Part shown: one piece after another, positions 13,720-27,175 of the stretch
Layout of the letters: every line of letters starts with the position of its first letter
Position numbering within the stretch: the first letter of the stretch is position 1
Assembly (NCBI GenBank): GCA_030248215.1
Contig: JASANG010001861.1
Location: 248,001 to 312,000 of the forward strand
Source of the DNA: Enoplolaimus lenunculus
Taxonomy: Eukaryota; Nematoda; Enoplea; Enoplida; Thoracostomopsidae
DNA: 64,000 nt
Direction: 5' to 3'
The notes under the pieces: generated by a model
The model's input: only the letters and a program-made list of their open reading frames with translations
What the model was told of the DNA's origin: nothing
Databases searched by the model: none
Made by a program: the position numbers and the translations under genes

Positions 13720-14190
13720 TAAAGGTTCTTATGATCTCCCCTTATCATTCCACGCCCTAATTTGAATTTTTGAAAAATTTGACGTTTAAGGTCGAAAGGT
13801 CCCACGGCTCCCCGAACTGAGTTCAATGGTGTCAAGTTTTTCACAATCGGATGTCTGGCTAACGAGTTATGGTCAAATCCAAATCAATTTTTGACCATAA
13901 CTCGTTAGGCAGATGTCTAATTGTGGAAAATTTAACACCATTCAGCTCAGCTCCACAATCTGCGTCGAAAATAGTATATTTTGTCTAACTTTTTGATTGA
14001 AATTTTTTTGGTCCCTAAGCGGGACTTATGGACCACAAATCGAATTTTTCGAAAATTCAAAATTTGGCATGGAATGATCAGGGGAGAACATGAGAACCTT
14101 AAATATGCAAAAATTTTCAAAATGCAACCATTTTGGGCAAATAACGGCTGGGGGATAACCGAACAGACCCTCTGATTTAAAATAGACAGC
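13720..14190. repeat. Long fold-back (inverted repeat) element
   Basis: Two arms of roughly 180 bp face each other about a centre near 13890: AAGGTTCTTATGATCTCCCC at the left corresponds to AAGGTTCTCATGTTCTCCCC read from the right. The innermost part is an almost perfect hairpin around TAACGAGTTATGGTCAAA / TTTGACCATAACTCGTTA. Beyond 14102 the outer sequence continues to GCAACCATTTTGGGCAAATA, which recurs inverted at 11868-11965. Non-coding; class unassigned. Confidence 0.75.
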
Positions 14191-14597
14191 TTTTAAAAGT
14201 ATACCGGTTATTCTGTTTTTTGAAGGTTGATTAATTTGTTTACATCGGCTACTATCCGTCAGTGTTATATTTTGGTTGATTAAAGTAGGGCTTGCTTCAT
14301 GTTTTAGACATTTACATTTTGCATTTTAAGGCTCATGTTTCGTCGCGTTGATATCCAGCTGTACAGACACGTTGCCAGGAGGTTTGACGTTCAAGTCCCT
14401 TGTGTGCGATTTTTGTCCAGAAGTTTTTAGACCCGATTTTAGCTGGTAGCTCAAAAAACCATCCTGAAAATTTTTACACAACGTATTAACCTCTCTTTCG
14501 TAAAATCCTGTCTACGCCACTGCTGGTATATAGTTATTGGCGTATGTGCCGCGGATACGTGTGTACTATTTGTATATAAATATTAAATTGTTGGCAT

Positions 14598-14890
14598 TGC
14601 TAGCGGATCCAGAGGGGTGGACGCACGCCACCCGTCAGATTTTTTTGTAATAAAAGGGTGAGGTTACTACCTTACAATTTTCCCCATCAGAAAGTTGTGT
14701 ATAAAATACAATTTCTACCCTCGCAAATTTCTTTGTGATAAAACATAAAACCTTACAATTTTTCCCTAAGAAAATTTTTTGAGGATAAAGTAATAAAGTC
14801 CCTACCTGACAATTTTTGTGTTTCATTACATTTGCAAACCCGCCCCCCTCGTCAGAAATTTTTGGATCCGACTCTGGTTGCCATAAAGGT
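14598..14890. repeat. Dispersed repeat with internal ~70 bp units, GGATCC ends
   Basis: Bounded by GCTAGCGGATCCAGAGGGG on the left and AAATTTTTGGATCCGACTC on the right, an inverted-repeat-like arrangement. Inside, a unit of about 70 bp built from CTTACAATTTTTCCC and AATTTTTTGTGATAAAA repeats three to four times. Related copies: 34060-34330, and fragments near 7920-8060 and 9525-9610. No coding capacity. Confidence 0.6.
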
Positions 14891-16710
14891 ACAAACGCTT
14901 GGTACAACACTGGTTCATGTGTCCTTAAAAGTACATGCGTACCCTTCTGCATTTCTAGCATAACAACACATATTGTCATGGGAACATAAGAATGTATTAC
15001 TTTATCCGGTCTGCTAAAGTCGATGGCTGTGTAAATATATATCGTATGCTATTTATGTCTGTATTAAACTGTGTAGCGTGGCTGACATGCTATGGTGTAT
15101 GTTTGAGTAGATTATTTCATACAACGTGCGGCGATTAAGCGTTGACTTGGTTGATATTTATTTTTGTTGGTTAAGTGATGTAAAGGTTACTTACGGAAAA
15201 TTGGCTATTCAACGTTGTAAGTTCCCCTGAAAAAACTTTTGGCCCCCTTAGAATATTTTCAACCTTGCTTGTAGCTCATTGACAGCCGTTGAATGCCCGT
15301 CCTGAACAATTTTAGCCCCCTAGCAAACCGATAGGCACACTGTAGTTTACGTTTAGCAATATTTTGTCACCGTGTTCAGGGATTGTTTTTTAATTGCTAC
15401 GCCAGTAATTCCTGAGTGTTTGTCTGCGATGTAGGTGGTGTTTTGGCCCAAGGAGGGTCAGAATGGAAATGACGGGTTTAGTTTTATATTTTATTTCTCG
15501 AAATGAAGGTGTGGGTCTGTTGATCTTGATATGGTACTGCTTTGCAATCATAGTCTGTGGCACTAATGTTTGGGAACTGGTGGCTATCTCGCAGGAAAAA
15601 TCACTGAATTTCATCAACCCGCCACTCTCATGGAATTGGGAATTGGCTACTGGCGGTATTTTTAGTTTATTAATATTTGATATTTATGTATGCAGAACCA
15701 GAGGTCAAAACTGGACCAATATCAATATTTTGGGAACTAAACAATATTGCTTGCAATTTTATTTAACATGAGAAATTAGCATGACAGATATGGCTGGCTA
15801 TTGCTTGGGTAGCTCATGTTACTTGTAGGGGGCAAACCGTTTTTTGCGGGACTTTATTTAACAGAGTAAGATTAACCATGACAATTTTTTTTGCTTAGGC
15901 TTAGGCTTAGTTATATAGGTTTATCCTTGCGCGGAGGCTTAGGTTTAGGAATATGCTTATACTACTGTTCTGCCACCAAATGTAACATTAGCCGATTGGG
16001 TCATGGTTTCACTTCCACTAACCATGGGCCACTGTGGTTTGTGGTTCTCGCAATGTGACCCATATATTTCCATCTCCGTGCAGAATATATATGCAAGACA
16101 TATAATCCAAATTGGCGTCAAAAGATTAATTTGAATGTTAATACTGACATGCAGTTTATGATTTTTTATACAACAATGACTGACGCATACGAATGGTATT
16201 TCATAGAGAAACGTTTTACGGATAATAACGAATATATTATATGTTTATCTTTTGTCGACCAGACACAGTGTGTTGTTTTAAATTACAATAAAAATTTTAG
16301 TCATGACGAAACATTTTACGTAGTTTAGCTGTGTTTTACCTTGTTTGATGCCACTTGGATGGTTCAAAGACGTATTTTGAGATCCAAAGCCTGCGTTTTC
16401 AGATTCATGATAGTTAAACGTGATTGTAAGTTAATTTAGACAACAAACGTAAATGTGTTAATTTTGTCTAAAGTTTTTTCAATTTTAATCGGTTGGATAT
16501 GACCTGCTTTGCAATACCATCTATCGTGATTCCTTTATTAGGTATGACCGCAGATTATTCAGATTATTGGCGTATAACCCAGCGGTTTGTTGACGGTGTG
16601 TTTCATTGGACATTTTAGGGTAATCAGCAATACTTAGTTCGGATGTAATTTAGATACTTAGCAGTTCATTATACCGCATGCCATTCATTGTATATCATTT
16701 TATAATTGTA
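14891..16710. other. Intergenic upstream of the ABCG gene
   Basis: No gene recognised. At 15893-15960 lies a degenerate telomere-like run (TTGCTTAGGCTTAGGCTTAG) similar to the interior of the 51001-51237 element but without its termini. The 102-codon ORF at 15463-15771 has no recognisable motif. Confidence 0.4.
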
Positions 16711-16734
16711 TAAAATCAACAAAAGCGTTTCACG

Positions 16735-19700
16735 TTGGATCTGTGGAGTAGTGATTTCTTTCACGAAGATAGAGATGGAGGAAGGCTAGGCATTGGTGGT
16801 GGAGCAAATGGTGATTATGATGCCGATCAGGAATATTTTGTGGCGAATGGTGATATTGGCCGATGGGGGTCGTCGTCAGGTGTAGGTGGAAGTCACAGCT
16901 CGGCATGTAACAGCGCAGCGAACGGCGGGACGTGTTCGAATAACGGCAGATGTTCGGCGACAAGCAAAGAAATGTTGTTGCTCGATGTTGGAGGCGACAG
17001 CTCTAGTGAGTTGAATCAGCTGCCCCGACAGAAGAGCGTCAATATCGAATTCAAAGATCTTGCGTACAATTTGCCAGTTGGCAAGCGCGGAAAGAAAGGT
17101 TCGTTGGAATTTTGGCGCGTATGACAGAACTAAGCAATAGGACTCGACCGGACGTCCGGTACCGGTTTAATATCCGGCAAAATACGACATCCGTATCCGG
17201 TTCCGGTATCCTGTATAAACCTACCGGATACCGGATATTTGTGGTAGTGGTTCCAAATATCATAAAACTGTTTTTTGCACGTCAAAATACTCGATATTTT
17301 GAACTGACTGGAATTCCGAGCAATTCATGGATGGACACTGACATGGAATGAAAAATCCAAACCCAAAATTAATCTTAAATCCATATATACATATTTTTGC
17401 ACGACACAAATACTTCCTATATCCAGTTATCATCTGGCTTCTTTTCCATTACAAAATTCACTACCCCGCTATGTTTCCGAAATCCGGTTAAATTAACATC
17501 TAGTCGATCCCTGCTAAACACAACAGGAAACAAAGTCAACACTGAAACACTTATAGCAACAAAATTACAACAAATTACAGCAAGTAGTACAGTATAATCG
17601 CGATGAGTTTGCTTATTCAAAAGTGCACATAAGATGTAAAGCAGTTGCGATCCTGCTATATTCTGTCTTGATGATATGTTAGTATCCGGTCGCACCCTGG
17701 CGTTAATATACTTGTTTGTAACTCACTTTTTTCAGAGTACAAAACGTTGCTAAATTCTTTATCCGGTTGCTTCAAAGGTGGCGAATTGGTTGCAATAATG
17801 GGACCGTCGGGTGCTGGCAAATCTACGCTAATGAACGTTCTTGCTGGATATCGGTATGTGCTTTTGCACAACGGTCGATTGACTTTATTCGGGAGTCGAA
17901 AGATAATTGTAAAATTTGCAGTAGCGTTGTTGAGATTGTCACACGCTTTCATAAAATATTTATTAGATGCATACTATCAAGCGTTATTATCCAGGTGTAG
18001 AGTCGTTTATGTATGGCGGCTTGGTATGTATTGATTTTCTACTAAGTTTTTCCGCGGTAGCTAAATCTGTAACCCTCGATAATGCGCCTACTTAACTGAA
18101 GATCCACCGAGACTCCATAACAATTTGTGTTGCATTGTGAATCTTTAAATTGTTCAGGAACCGACATATATACTGAGTAAGTTGGCCGCCGGAACAGTAA
18201 TAAAATTAGGTGCTATTTCGTGCAGGTTGGTTAGTCAAACATCATGTATGTATTGTTTCGTTATTCGCTTAGGTTATATATCTGTATTTTTGTTACAGTT
18301 ATAGAATTTCTATCATTTCAGGACCAAGTTTGTGTCGGGTTCGATTTTGATCAACGGTGAACCGCGAGATGAGCGTATATTTCGAAAACTGTCGTGCTAT
18401 ATTATGCAAGATGATCACTTGTTGCCACATTTGAGTGTTATGGAAGCGATGATGGTATCAGCGAATTTGAAGCTGCCCGAAAAAGTTAAACGTTCTGAAA
18501 AGAAAGAATTGGTGAGAATGTGTTGGTGAAGGCGTAAAGGGCCGATTCTGCTGGCACTTAGATTTAAAAATGAGAAATGAAAAGTAACTGTTGCGTAAGA
18601 GTTTAACATAGTTGTAGGTCTCGTTCACCCTATTATTTTTTGGATCTCATGTACAACTTCCCCCAAAATTCCTCTCGTGGGGAATTTTCCCGAAAATTTT
18701 TCACGTGGAAGAACTCCTCCCCCCAAAAAACTGTTTCCATCAGTCTTTGCGTAAAACTGACCCAACATCTAACTTGAAATTCAAAACTTTATTCCAGTTC
18801 GTATCAATTTAAAAGCTCATAAGTTTGAAGTAAACAAAATCAAAATACCTCGGACGGATAACTTCCCAGCAAATTCCCCTTATGGACCTTCTCCAACCCC
18901 CGAAGTTCTTCTCAAGAGCAATCCCTCCCACGCGTACTGGTCGGTGAGATTGTTCTTCAGATCCGTTTCTTTGGAGGTGCTGATATAAGTATATGTTAAG
19001 TTAAGTTAACACTGTTACAGTATACGAGCGTAAATATAGTGCTCAAGTGCTGCTGCTCATACTGAAATAGTTATATTTGTTTGCATAGATGTGTTTAGCA
19101 GCACAGTAGTACGTATGAATTATTGTAATAAGATTGGACTAGCGGTATGCAAACTAGAAAGATTGGATGCTTTGGCAGTAGTAACAACTGCTTTTTTGAT
19201 CGAATGTCCCAGGTATGTCTAAGTTAGGTTTCGTTTTGGTAACGACCACATTTCATTGCTTTTAATTGTTAATGAATTATTTATTTTACTTTCCGTATTG
19301 CAGATAAATACTATTCTTGAAACGTTGGGCTTAATGGATGCCAAAAATACACGTACAGGCAATTTATCGGGCGGTCAACGTAAACGATTAAGCATTGCTT
19401 TGGAATTGGTGAATAATCCACCTGTGATGTTTTTTGATGAGCCGACAAGGTGAGTAATGGGGCTGAGTGTTTCAACAGTTGAAAATTTAAATATTTTTTG
19501 TTGGCTTGACTTTGTTGGTATATCTAATTCTTTAATAGTAGCCGTAGGAGCGTGTACTGAGGTAGAAAAGACCAGTACAGCGTTAACAACAGTTACTTTG
19601 CCGCTTCAAAAATTGAAATACTTGTAGTTTGTGATTCGATGAATCGAATTAAGCGTTTCTCAAGTTTTCCCAAAATATTGTAAACTGAACTGATTCATGG

Positions 19701-20465
19701 ACTCAGTCGAGTGACTACACAGAGCATTGTAACAATTCTAGCAAACCAAGTAGCGACTCAAAATAGAGACCCCTGACTATTATTTACCAACCCTCCTCTT
19801 ATTCGAGTCAAGTTCAAACTTAGTTCGTAAATTTCAGCATTGTTCGTTTTCATTTTTAATGCAGTTGATAAATTTATCATTGTTTTCTTCTTAAGTACGC
19901 TTCGTAAATTGAGATTAATAAAATATTGAATTATTTCTGTTTCCAGTGGATTGGATTCACAGACTTGTTGGCAGTGTGTAAATCTAATGCGATGTTTAGC
20001 CCTTGGTGGGCGAACGATTATTTGTACGATTCATAGCCCCTCGGCAAAGTTATTCGAGCTTTTTGATAAGGTAAGCATAGAACAGTATTTTTCGTAAGAT
20101 CACAACCGGCAGATTTAATTTCGCGAAATATAATAAGTACATCTGCAGTTTATAGATAGTATGGATTTTAAATAGCGAATACGTAGTAATGTGCTGTCAC
20201 AGAACCGTCGAAATTTTGCTTTAGCATGTTTAATATTTGACTCTTCGCAGTTATATATACGAAAATTTCTTAATGATTAATTATGTATTGTTTTAGTTGT
20301 ATATTCTTGCCGAAGGTCAATGCATTTACAAAGGTTACGTGTCGAGTTTGGTGCCATTTATGAAAACGCAAGGCCTGTTATGTCCTCCGTATCATAATCC
20401 AGCGGATTTCAGTACGTAATCAAGTTTTTAAAAAATGATATATTTTGATGAGTTTAAGAAAAAAA

Positions 20466-20496
<31 letters not shown>

Positions 20497-23400
20497 AAAA
20501 AAAATAAAAAACAAAAACACCTTCCCCTGAAACTCTAGTTTCTGTTTGCGACTAAATGTTTCTGTTTTCAAAAAGCACTTATTTTCTTGCTGTTTGAATG
20601 AGTGGACGTGGACACTGCGCTTTTGTAAATCACTTTATAACTGTACACACAAAAAACATTTTCTGATATTCAAGAAATATTTTCTTAAATTCGAGACAAT
20701 TATGTCTTAATCTAGACTCCAGACATATATGTCTTGAATGCAAGACATTAGTTTTGAAAATTTTCAGAAATCTGTCTGAAATTTTTAACATTTAAATGTC
20801 TTAAATTTAAGAGTGTGTTTCATAAACTATTAAAACAAATATTACTGATATACAAGACAAATATATCTGAGATATAAGACAAATATCTCTGAAATGAAAG
20901 ACTTGTTTTGCCAATATAGCGAGACTCAAGAAACCGAGACCTGCCGAGACGGAGACCGAGACTCCCATCCTGATCTTAGACACCTCTGTTTTATAGTACC
21001 TACGGAAAACTGAATGCTCTTAAAGGAACATGGCCAAAGGAATATTGTAATTGAATCCAACGTTACAAAAACATAAGATAGTATAATAGGATCGCTGTTA
21101 TAGTGTTAAAAATGCATCGGTGTGAGGTGTTAAAACGGAAGAAAAAATTGTTAGCTACGTTCTGATATTTGAATGTAATCTAGTATTAGGATTGAATCCA
21201 TTTTCTGGCTCTGGCTGGGACCGGACGCTAAATTATTCGGCGCCGTCAGTTTTTGCTATTTATGTAGGATTAAGTTATTTGATCAGTATATTCCAGAATA
21301 ATTTATTTTTATTTTTAGTTATTGAAGTGGCATGCGGTGAATACGGGGATTGGAATGGGCGGCTTGCAAAAGTGGTGCAGAGTGGTCAGTGTGATAAAAT
21401 ACAGCGGCAAATTCATGACGAGCTTGTTGGTACAACGGTGATTAAAGTACGTATTGTGATAAACTGCGCACGTGTTCAGCAAACGCTATTTGTATTGCTT
21501 TAGTTTTTAACCTAGTGAACAAAACCTGGTGTATGTTCTGTTTTTACATTTCTTGTAAAACAATGAAATCTTTGGTCTTATGGCATTAAACTGCTGTATT
21601 CAAACGGCAGCAGTAGTAAACATTAAAAAAATTGCAGTTAAGAACACAATGTATTTTCAATTTAGTTGTTTTGAGTTAAAACGACTAATCTCAGGTTCAA
21701 AGAATTTTGCATTTATGAAATCTTTGAAGTTATGGCGTCAAACTTAGATGCTTTGAGTTAAAACGACTTATCTCAGGTTAAAGAATTTTGCATTCATGAA
21801 ATTTTTGAAGTTATGTCGTCAAACTCCTGTATTCAAACGGCTGCACTAGTAAACATTAAAAAAATTTCTACTTGAGAACGCAATGTATTTTAAATATAGA
21901 TGCTTTGAGTTATAACAACTAATCTCAGGCTAAAAAATTTTGCATTTCTAAGTTAAAAATTCTGGTTTTGAACAGTACGGCTGTGTGGTGCACACCACTT
22001 TTCTGTGTGGGACTCACCCCTACAGCGCTTTTGTGACTATTGGAATTGAGGTATAATCTGTTTTTGGTTGTTGTTTATTTCATTTGATTTGTTTTCGTTC
22101 GTTTTTTGCAGGAGGTCTCTGTAACCACTAACATAATCCATAGCGCCTTCGGTAGTTTTTAAAATATGTTCAATTTTTACTGTTCGCTTAGCGTGTCTAA
22201 ATAACGCTGGTAGTCATAATGAGTGACAGATTCATTCTCTACCGGTTTTGCAACCACCAAAAATGAGCCCACTGTATTTCACAAACCTTTTTACGTATTT
22301 CGGCTTTTCCTGAATATTATAATCTTCTATCAATCATTATGTAGCAAAGCTTACTTTCTTAAAGACTTTTTTAAGATTATTCCGCTTCGATATGCACTTT
22401 AGCTATGCATTTATACGTATTAAATACAGATACTAGTCATCAGTTTTGTATACAGAGTTCACACAGTCGAAGCAGTGTCGTATCTGGAACATCGGTGGAT
22501 TATTGTCCCTCCGATACACACTCTGAAAATTCGCCAATAGCGCCAGTGGTATCTGTTGCGGATCAAAAGGACAAACACACGACTGCTATTAGTATCGCGC
22601 TAAATGGAAAACGAAATCTCGCGGGAGCTGCACCATCAATATACAAAAATGCCTCGTGGACAAATGTGGAGGCCGAAGGATCAAAAAGTATTACGATGCC
22701 TGCGTTGCTGTTGGATCCGGCAAACGGAAACGCAAAACAGCAGCTTTCGGCGAGAACAGATCTCAATCATGCTCAGATTGTCGCCAGCTGTAGTGCAACT
22801 TTGCAACCGTTTAGCGAGAAAATGGTAAATTAAACTCTTTGAACGTTTATGGCATTGTTGCAGAAATAGCAATTTTAATCGTTGAGCTTTTAAGCTGAAG
22901 TTTTATTAAAAACGTGTGAAGTGTCAAAAGTGATTTTAGGGCGCCGTATTGTCTAAACTGTTTAACTGTATGTTGAGTCTATTTTAGTGTATGTGATTAG
23001 GATTTTAGGTTACGTAAGATTATAACTGAAATATGTTTAAAGTGTTAGAACGGACTTTACGCATTATAGTGCATCAGTCTGACGCTAAATTACTTATTTA
23101 ACATTTGGCTAATTTGTTTTATACTGTGGTTTTACATATCAAAAATGCAGACGGAGTGAAACAAGATGTTTATATTATTTTTGGCGTTTAGCAAGCTTAC
23201 GCTTACCTGTATGTGACACGTTGTGGCTCATGATTTTCCTATTTTACTGTGTGATGTTTTGTTTTGAACTTAAATTAATTTACATAGTTGCGATTACGAT
23301 GGTAACTGCTGTAATATTTTGCTTGTACAGACAATGTAAACATCTGTTTAGCGAGGATTGGTTACCAGATAAATTATTTAAGTGCGAAGTGTGTCTATCT

Positions 23401-26400
23401 GACGCAGTGAGGATAGCTGAGGTGAATATTATTCCGAAAACTCAGTTGGGTTAACATATTATTGGCCAATGAAGGAATAAATTTTCGTTAACGTTTTTAT
23501 TTTAAATCATGCAAAAATGACACCGTTTTGAAGATGGCTGACCTTTGAGATGGAACAGCAAATTTTATTTACAGGTTACTGGAGTTTAAGTTTAAATTGT
23601 ATTTATTATTTCAGGAACCGGTGATGTTTCGTTCCCGATCTCTCGATTGTGAATTTCAAACATTTGCCACTAGTTGCTGGACTCAATTCACTGTGCTATT
23701 TATGCGAACATTCCGATGTATAATACGTGATACGGTATATGCTGTTAGCATGCATACTTTGTAGAACTATAACGCGCTCGGTATAACGACAATTCGTCTC
23801 CCGACAACTCGTCGACTAACAACTTCTAATCGTGAATTTCATCGGCTCGACAAATCGTCGTTCATCATTATGCTTAGGCTTATACTTATGCTTCGATTTA
23901 TTCATAACCTTTTGGACACTATTGGGAGATAGGTTATCGGGTGAGGAATTGTCTTAGATGCCATGCGCTGCGCGTAAACCCTCATGTCTTTTGTTCATAG
24001 GTGATGCACGTTGGAGTTTGTAGTAGTGTAAGTCTGTTTTATCACTCAAATAACAGAGTACGATGGTGGTGTGTTGCTTACCTAATTTTAAATCTAAATG
24101 ACACCGGTTTGATTATTTCTGTTGTAAGCAAAAGTTATAACGGGGTTATAACCTATCCTCGGCAGTTATATACAAAACTACATGGTACCGAATATTTACG
24201 AAGTATATTGTTAGCATCGATTGCCGACGAATAATTCCAAGCTTCAAATGTGGGACCAGCCTTGCTTTGAATTGAGCCGTTCTAGACTTGCATTATGGTA
24301 AAGAAGTACTGAGTGCGTTTGATATCGTTTGTTTGCAAATTAAAAAATATCATTGTATATTCTGCTCAAGCGTTTAAACACAAGGCAGTAATGCAGATTT
24401 CTTTCGAGATTGTGTTACAGAACTTAACCAAGCTTCGAATGTTCTCACACGTCTCGGTTGGGTTGCTGATTGGAACGCTTTATTTTGGAATCGGGATAGA
24501 AGCTCAGGATGCAACAAGCAACTGCGCTTCCATATTCTTTTCTTGTCTTTTTCTCATGTTCACAGCTTTAATGCCCACAGTTTTAACGTGTAAGTTAAAG
24601 TAATTGGGGCACGGTTGTTCTGTTTTCATTATTAGTTAGTGTTATTGAAGTAACCACTATGGGAACATCAAATTATGTTGTTTGGAAACGTTTTTAGTAA
24701 GGGTTATATGTATTATGGTACTGTGCAATTTATGTTTTTGATGATATTATGAAAAAGATCAGCGAAGAATCAAAACTGAAAAACTTTATGACGTATTTCG
24801 GTATTTTCTAGGTCTTTCTCTACATAATACACTATTACACTATATTTATAACTACTTTCAAGATAAATATTACGCAGGCTTGGTGACTGTGCTCTTTGCC
24901 TATTATTGTTATTAATTCATTAATTTTACGGCGTAAGCATTCAAGCTTCTGTTTCGTTGTCAGTGCTGTTTTGATTAACGGTTATTTACGATTTGATTGG
25001 TTCGGGTTTCTTGTATTTTTAGTTCCACTCGAAATCAATATCTTTATACGTGAGCATTTAAATTACTGGTACAGCCTCAAATCGTATTATTTGGCGAAAA
25101 CCATGGCTGATTTACCATTTCAGGTATAATGCTTAATTCAAACTGTTTTGCAACTTTTGAATGTAATACAACTTCAGAGACGACGGTTATTGTGTATATG
25201 TTTCAAACTTTGCAATGACTTGAAATTTTTATGTTGGGTATCCTTTAAGGTTAACGTCCATCACAGTAATTTTTGAACGACAGTCACATATTTGCGCGAG
25301 TGTTGGAATCAACGAGTGTTGATTTTACCACAATTTTCTTTGTTAACTTCAGTTTAGTACATGTCAAAATACACACGAAGCATACATTTTTTGACACGCG
25401 TGAGCTTGCTGTTAGCTGTGAAGATCGTGGTCCTTGAATACTTTGCAAATTTTCGAAGTTTTTGACGTTTTTCTAGCAACCGAAACACGGGCAGTATAGG
25501 CTTCGATACATAAACGATCTTCAGTTAAGAAACTTGATTCAAATTTGCTCGGTTTATATATTGATATTGATTCTTTTGTTATTTCAGATAGTATTTCCAG
25601 CAGTTTATACCGGTATAGTGTACTGGATGACGGGGCAACCTTATGAAGCAGGTCGATTTCTGCTGTTTTTAATTCTCACAATTCAAACATCTTTGGTCGC
25701 ACAATCACTGGGCCTTTTGATTGGTTCCGCCACAAAGTCTCTCCCGGTAAGTAAAATATTAGTTGATAAAATTAAAAAATGTAACAAAATGAATGCTGTA
25801 TTTGCAAATAAAGGCCATGTCGCCAAAAAAATGGTGTTTAAATTTTAAATTGTCTGCAAATATTGAAGGCGCAGAATGAATTTATTATATAGCTGAAGTT
25901 TTTTAAAATCGAACAACATACTCCGCTGACAACAAGTTATGTTTAAAAGCATAAAGAAAACTTTCAAACTAATCGCAAAAAAATTTGTTTTACTGTTGAA
26001 ATTTTGGACCGTTTAAGGTTTTTGAACATTTTTTGTATACACCGTTACTTCATGGTTTGTATAATGTATTTTTAGGCAGCAGTATTTATGGGCCCAATTA
26101 CAGCGATTCCAATACTAATGTTTAGTGGCTTTTTTCTGCGTTTCGGAGCAATCCCATGGTACTTTCAGTGGTTATCGTATATGTCATATGTTCGCTATGC
26201 ATTTGAAGGATCTCTTCTTGTCGTTTACGGATATGATCGTGAACCGCTTGAGTGCGGTGAAGACATTGTTAATACGACGTTTTGCTATACTTACCGGTAA
26301 GCTGCGGCTAAAATTTAAACTCATGGTCCGTATTCTCAAATTTGTGTACCATCTGTTACTGGACAGTAATAGGTCTTCAGACATGTGAACTGTGTCAGCT

Positions 26401-27175
26401 GTGAAAGTACAACTCGGCTCGAAAGCCACGTAATTAATGCTAAATTTCAGCGTTTATTGGTGATAGGTGCTACATACGTTTGAGATTATGTACACAAGCC
26501 TCACACTGGACTGACAGTAGGTTTTTGTGTACGGAAGAAATTGTTTATCTTTCAGGGCTATGTGTAACGGGTTACGCCATGTTTGGTTGCTTGACATATA
26601 ACTCTGATTTTATAGCTTCCTATTTAATTTCTGCGTTAAGCTCTAGATTGTCAGCATTTATATACAGTAATTGAGCACATATATGAACCTTTGGAATGTA
26701 GTGATAAAAAGGCAAGTTATAGGCTATCGTTGCTATTTTAGTAATTACATTGTATGCAAGTGTCGCTTTGAATTTTAGTCATTAGGTTGCGACCGGCACG
26801 ATGTGTTATTAGTTACGTTTTTCGTTGAAGTGCTGCCCATGTTAATTATAAATAAGGAACTAAGAAATAAGAGACTGGCAGACTTAATCATACGTTGAAG
26901 CCTGCGCAATGAGTTTAAAGCTTAATGGACGCTCTTATAGTTAACATGTCTCAAAACAAAGGATGTTTATGATTTTTGTTTAATTGACGGGGATGTGCTT
27001 CATACAATATCGGTTTTATATGTTTATTTTCAGTGACCCAGAATCGATATTGAAAATTATGGATGTTGACGAAGCAGTACTATCGTTCGATATGATAATT
27101 CTGTTGATATTTTTTGTGATCCTACGAATTTTAGGCTACTTTGTTCTGCGATTCAAAGTTCGTTCCGAAAAATAG
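16735..27175 (+). CDS. ABCG1/ABCG4-type half transporter
   Basis: ABC half transporter of the white/ABCG1 group: one nucleotide-binding domain then six membrane segments, working as a dimer in lipid/sterol export. Exons: (16735)-17098, 17736-17853, 18322-18511, 19304-19449, 19947-20070, 20297-20411, 21319-21446, 22456-22824, 23615-23734, 24421-24589, 25023-25123, 25588-25746, 26076-26296, 27034-27175; all phases join. Walker A is GPSGAGKST, signature [20 protein letters not shown], Walker [10 protein letters not shown]-loop [14 protein letters not shown] (family usually TIHQPS). Membrane half has [20 protein letters not shown] and [19 protein letters not shown]-terminus [11 protein letters not shown], all like human ABCG1. 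The first exon is open from 16714 but has no ATG before 16972 (giving 742 residues), so either translation starts there or an upstream exon exists; the frame-open Gly/Ser/Asn-rich lead favours the latter. Exon 22456-22824 adds a 123-residue Ser/Ala-rich linker. Confidence 0.95.
17108..17699. repeat. Diverged CCGGAA-family hAT MITE in ABCG intron 1
   Basis: Rich in TACCGGTTTAATATCCGG and GTATCCGGTTCCGGTATCC near the left; the right end reads TATCCGGTCGCACCCTG like the family terminus. Longer than other copies, perhaps enlarged by another insertion. No clear 8 bp duplication. Confidence 0.55.
20461..20513. repeat. A-rich simple repeat in an ABCG intron
   Basis: Near-uninterrupted A tract of about 50 bases just 3' of the exon ending 20411. 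It may be the tail of a decayed retroposon, but no body is recognisable 5' of it. Confidence 0.7.
21563..21955. repeat. Imperfect tandem duplication in an ABCG intron
   Basis: Repeated blocks with TTTGAGTTAAAACGACTAAT, CAGGTTAAAGAATTTTGCAT and ATTCAAACGGCTGCACTAGT occur two to three times, with unit sizes of roughly 90-150 bp. Located between exons 21319-21446 and 22456-22824. No coding capacity. Confidence 0.7.

Noticed and set aside
15463-15771. 102-codon ORF as a small gene
   Set aside because: No recognisable motif, splice signals or composition shift; overlapping open frame on the other strand; treated as chance.
15893-15960. True chromosome end
   Set aside because: The TTAGGC-like units are few, degenerate and embedded between ordinary genes; better explained by a MITE family.
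24397-24420. Upstream AG acceptor (24395-24396) for the ABCG exon ending 24589
   Set aside because: It would add eight residues at a point where ABCG1 has none; the next AG (24419-24420) gives [14 protein letters not shown], matching the family.
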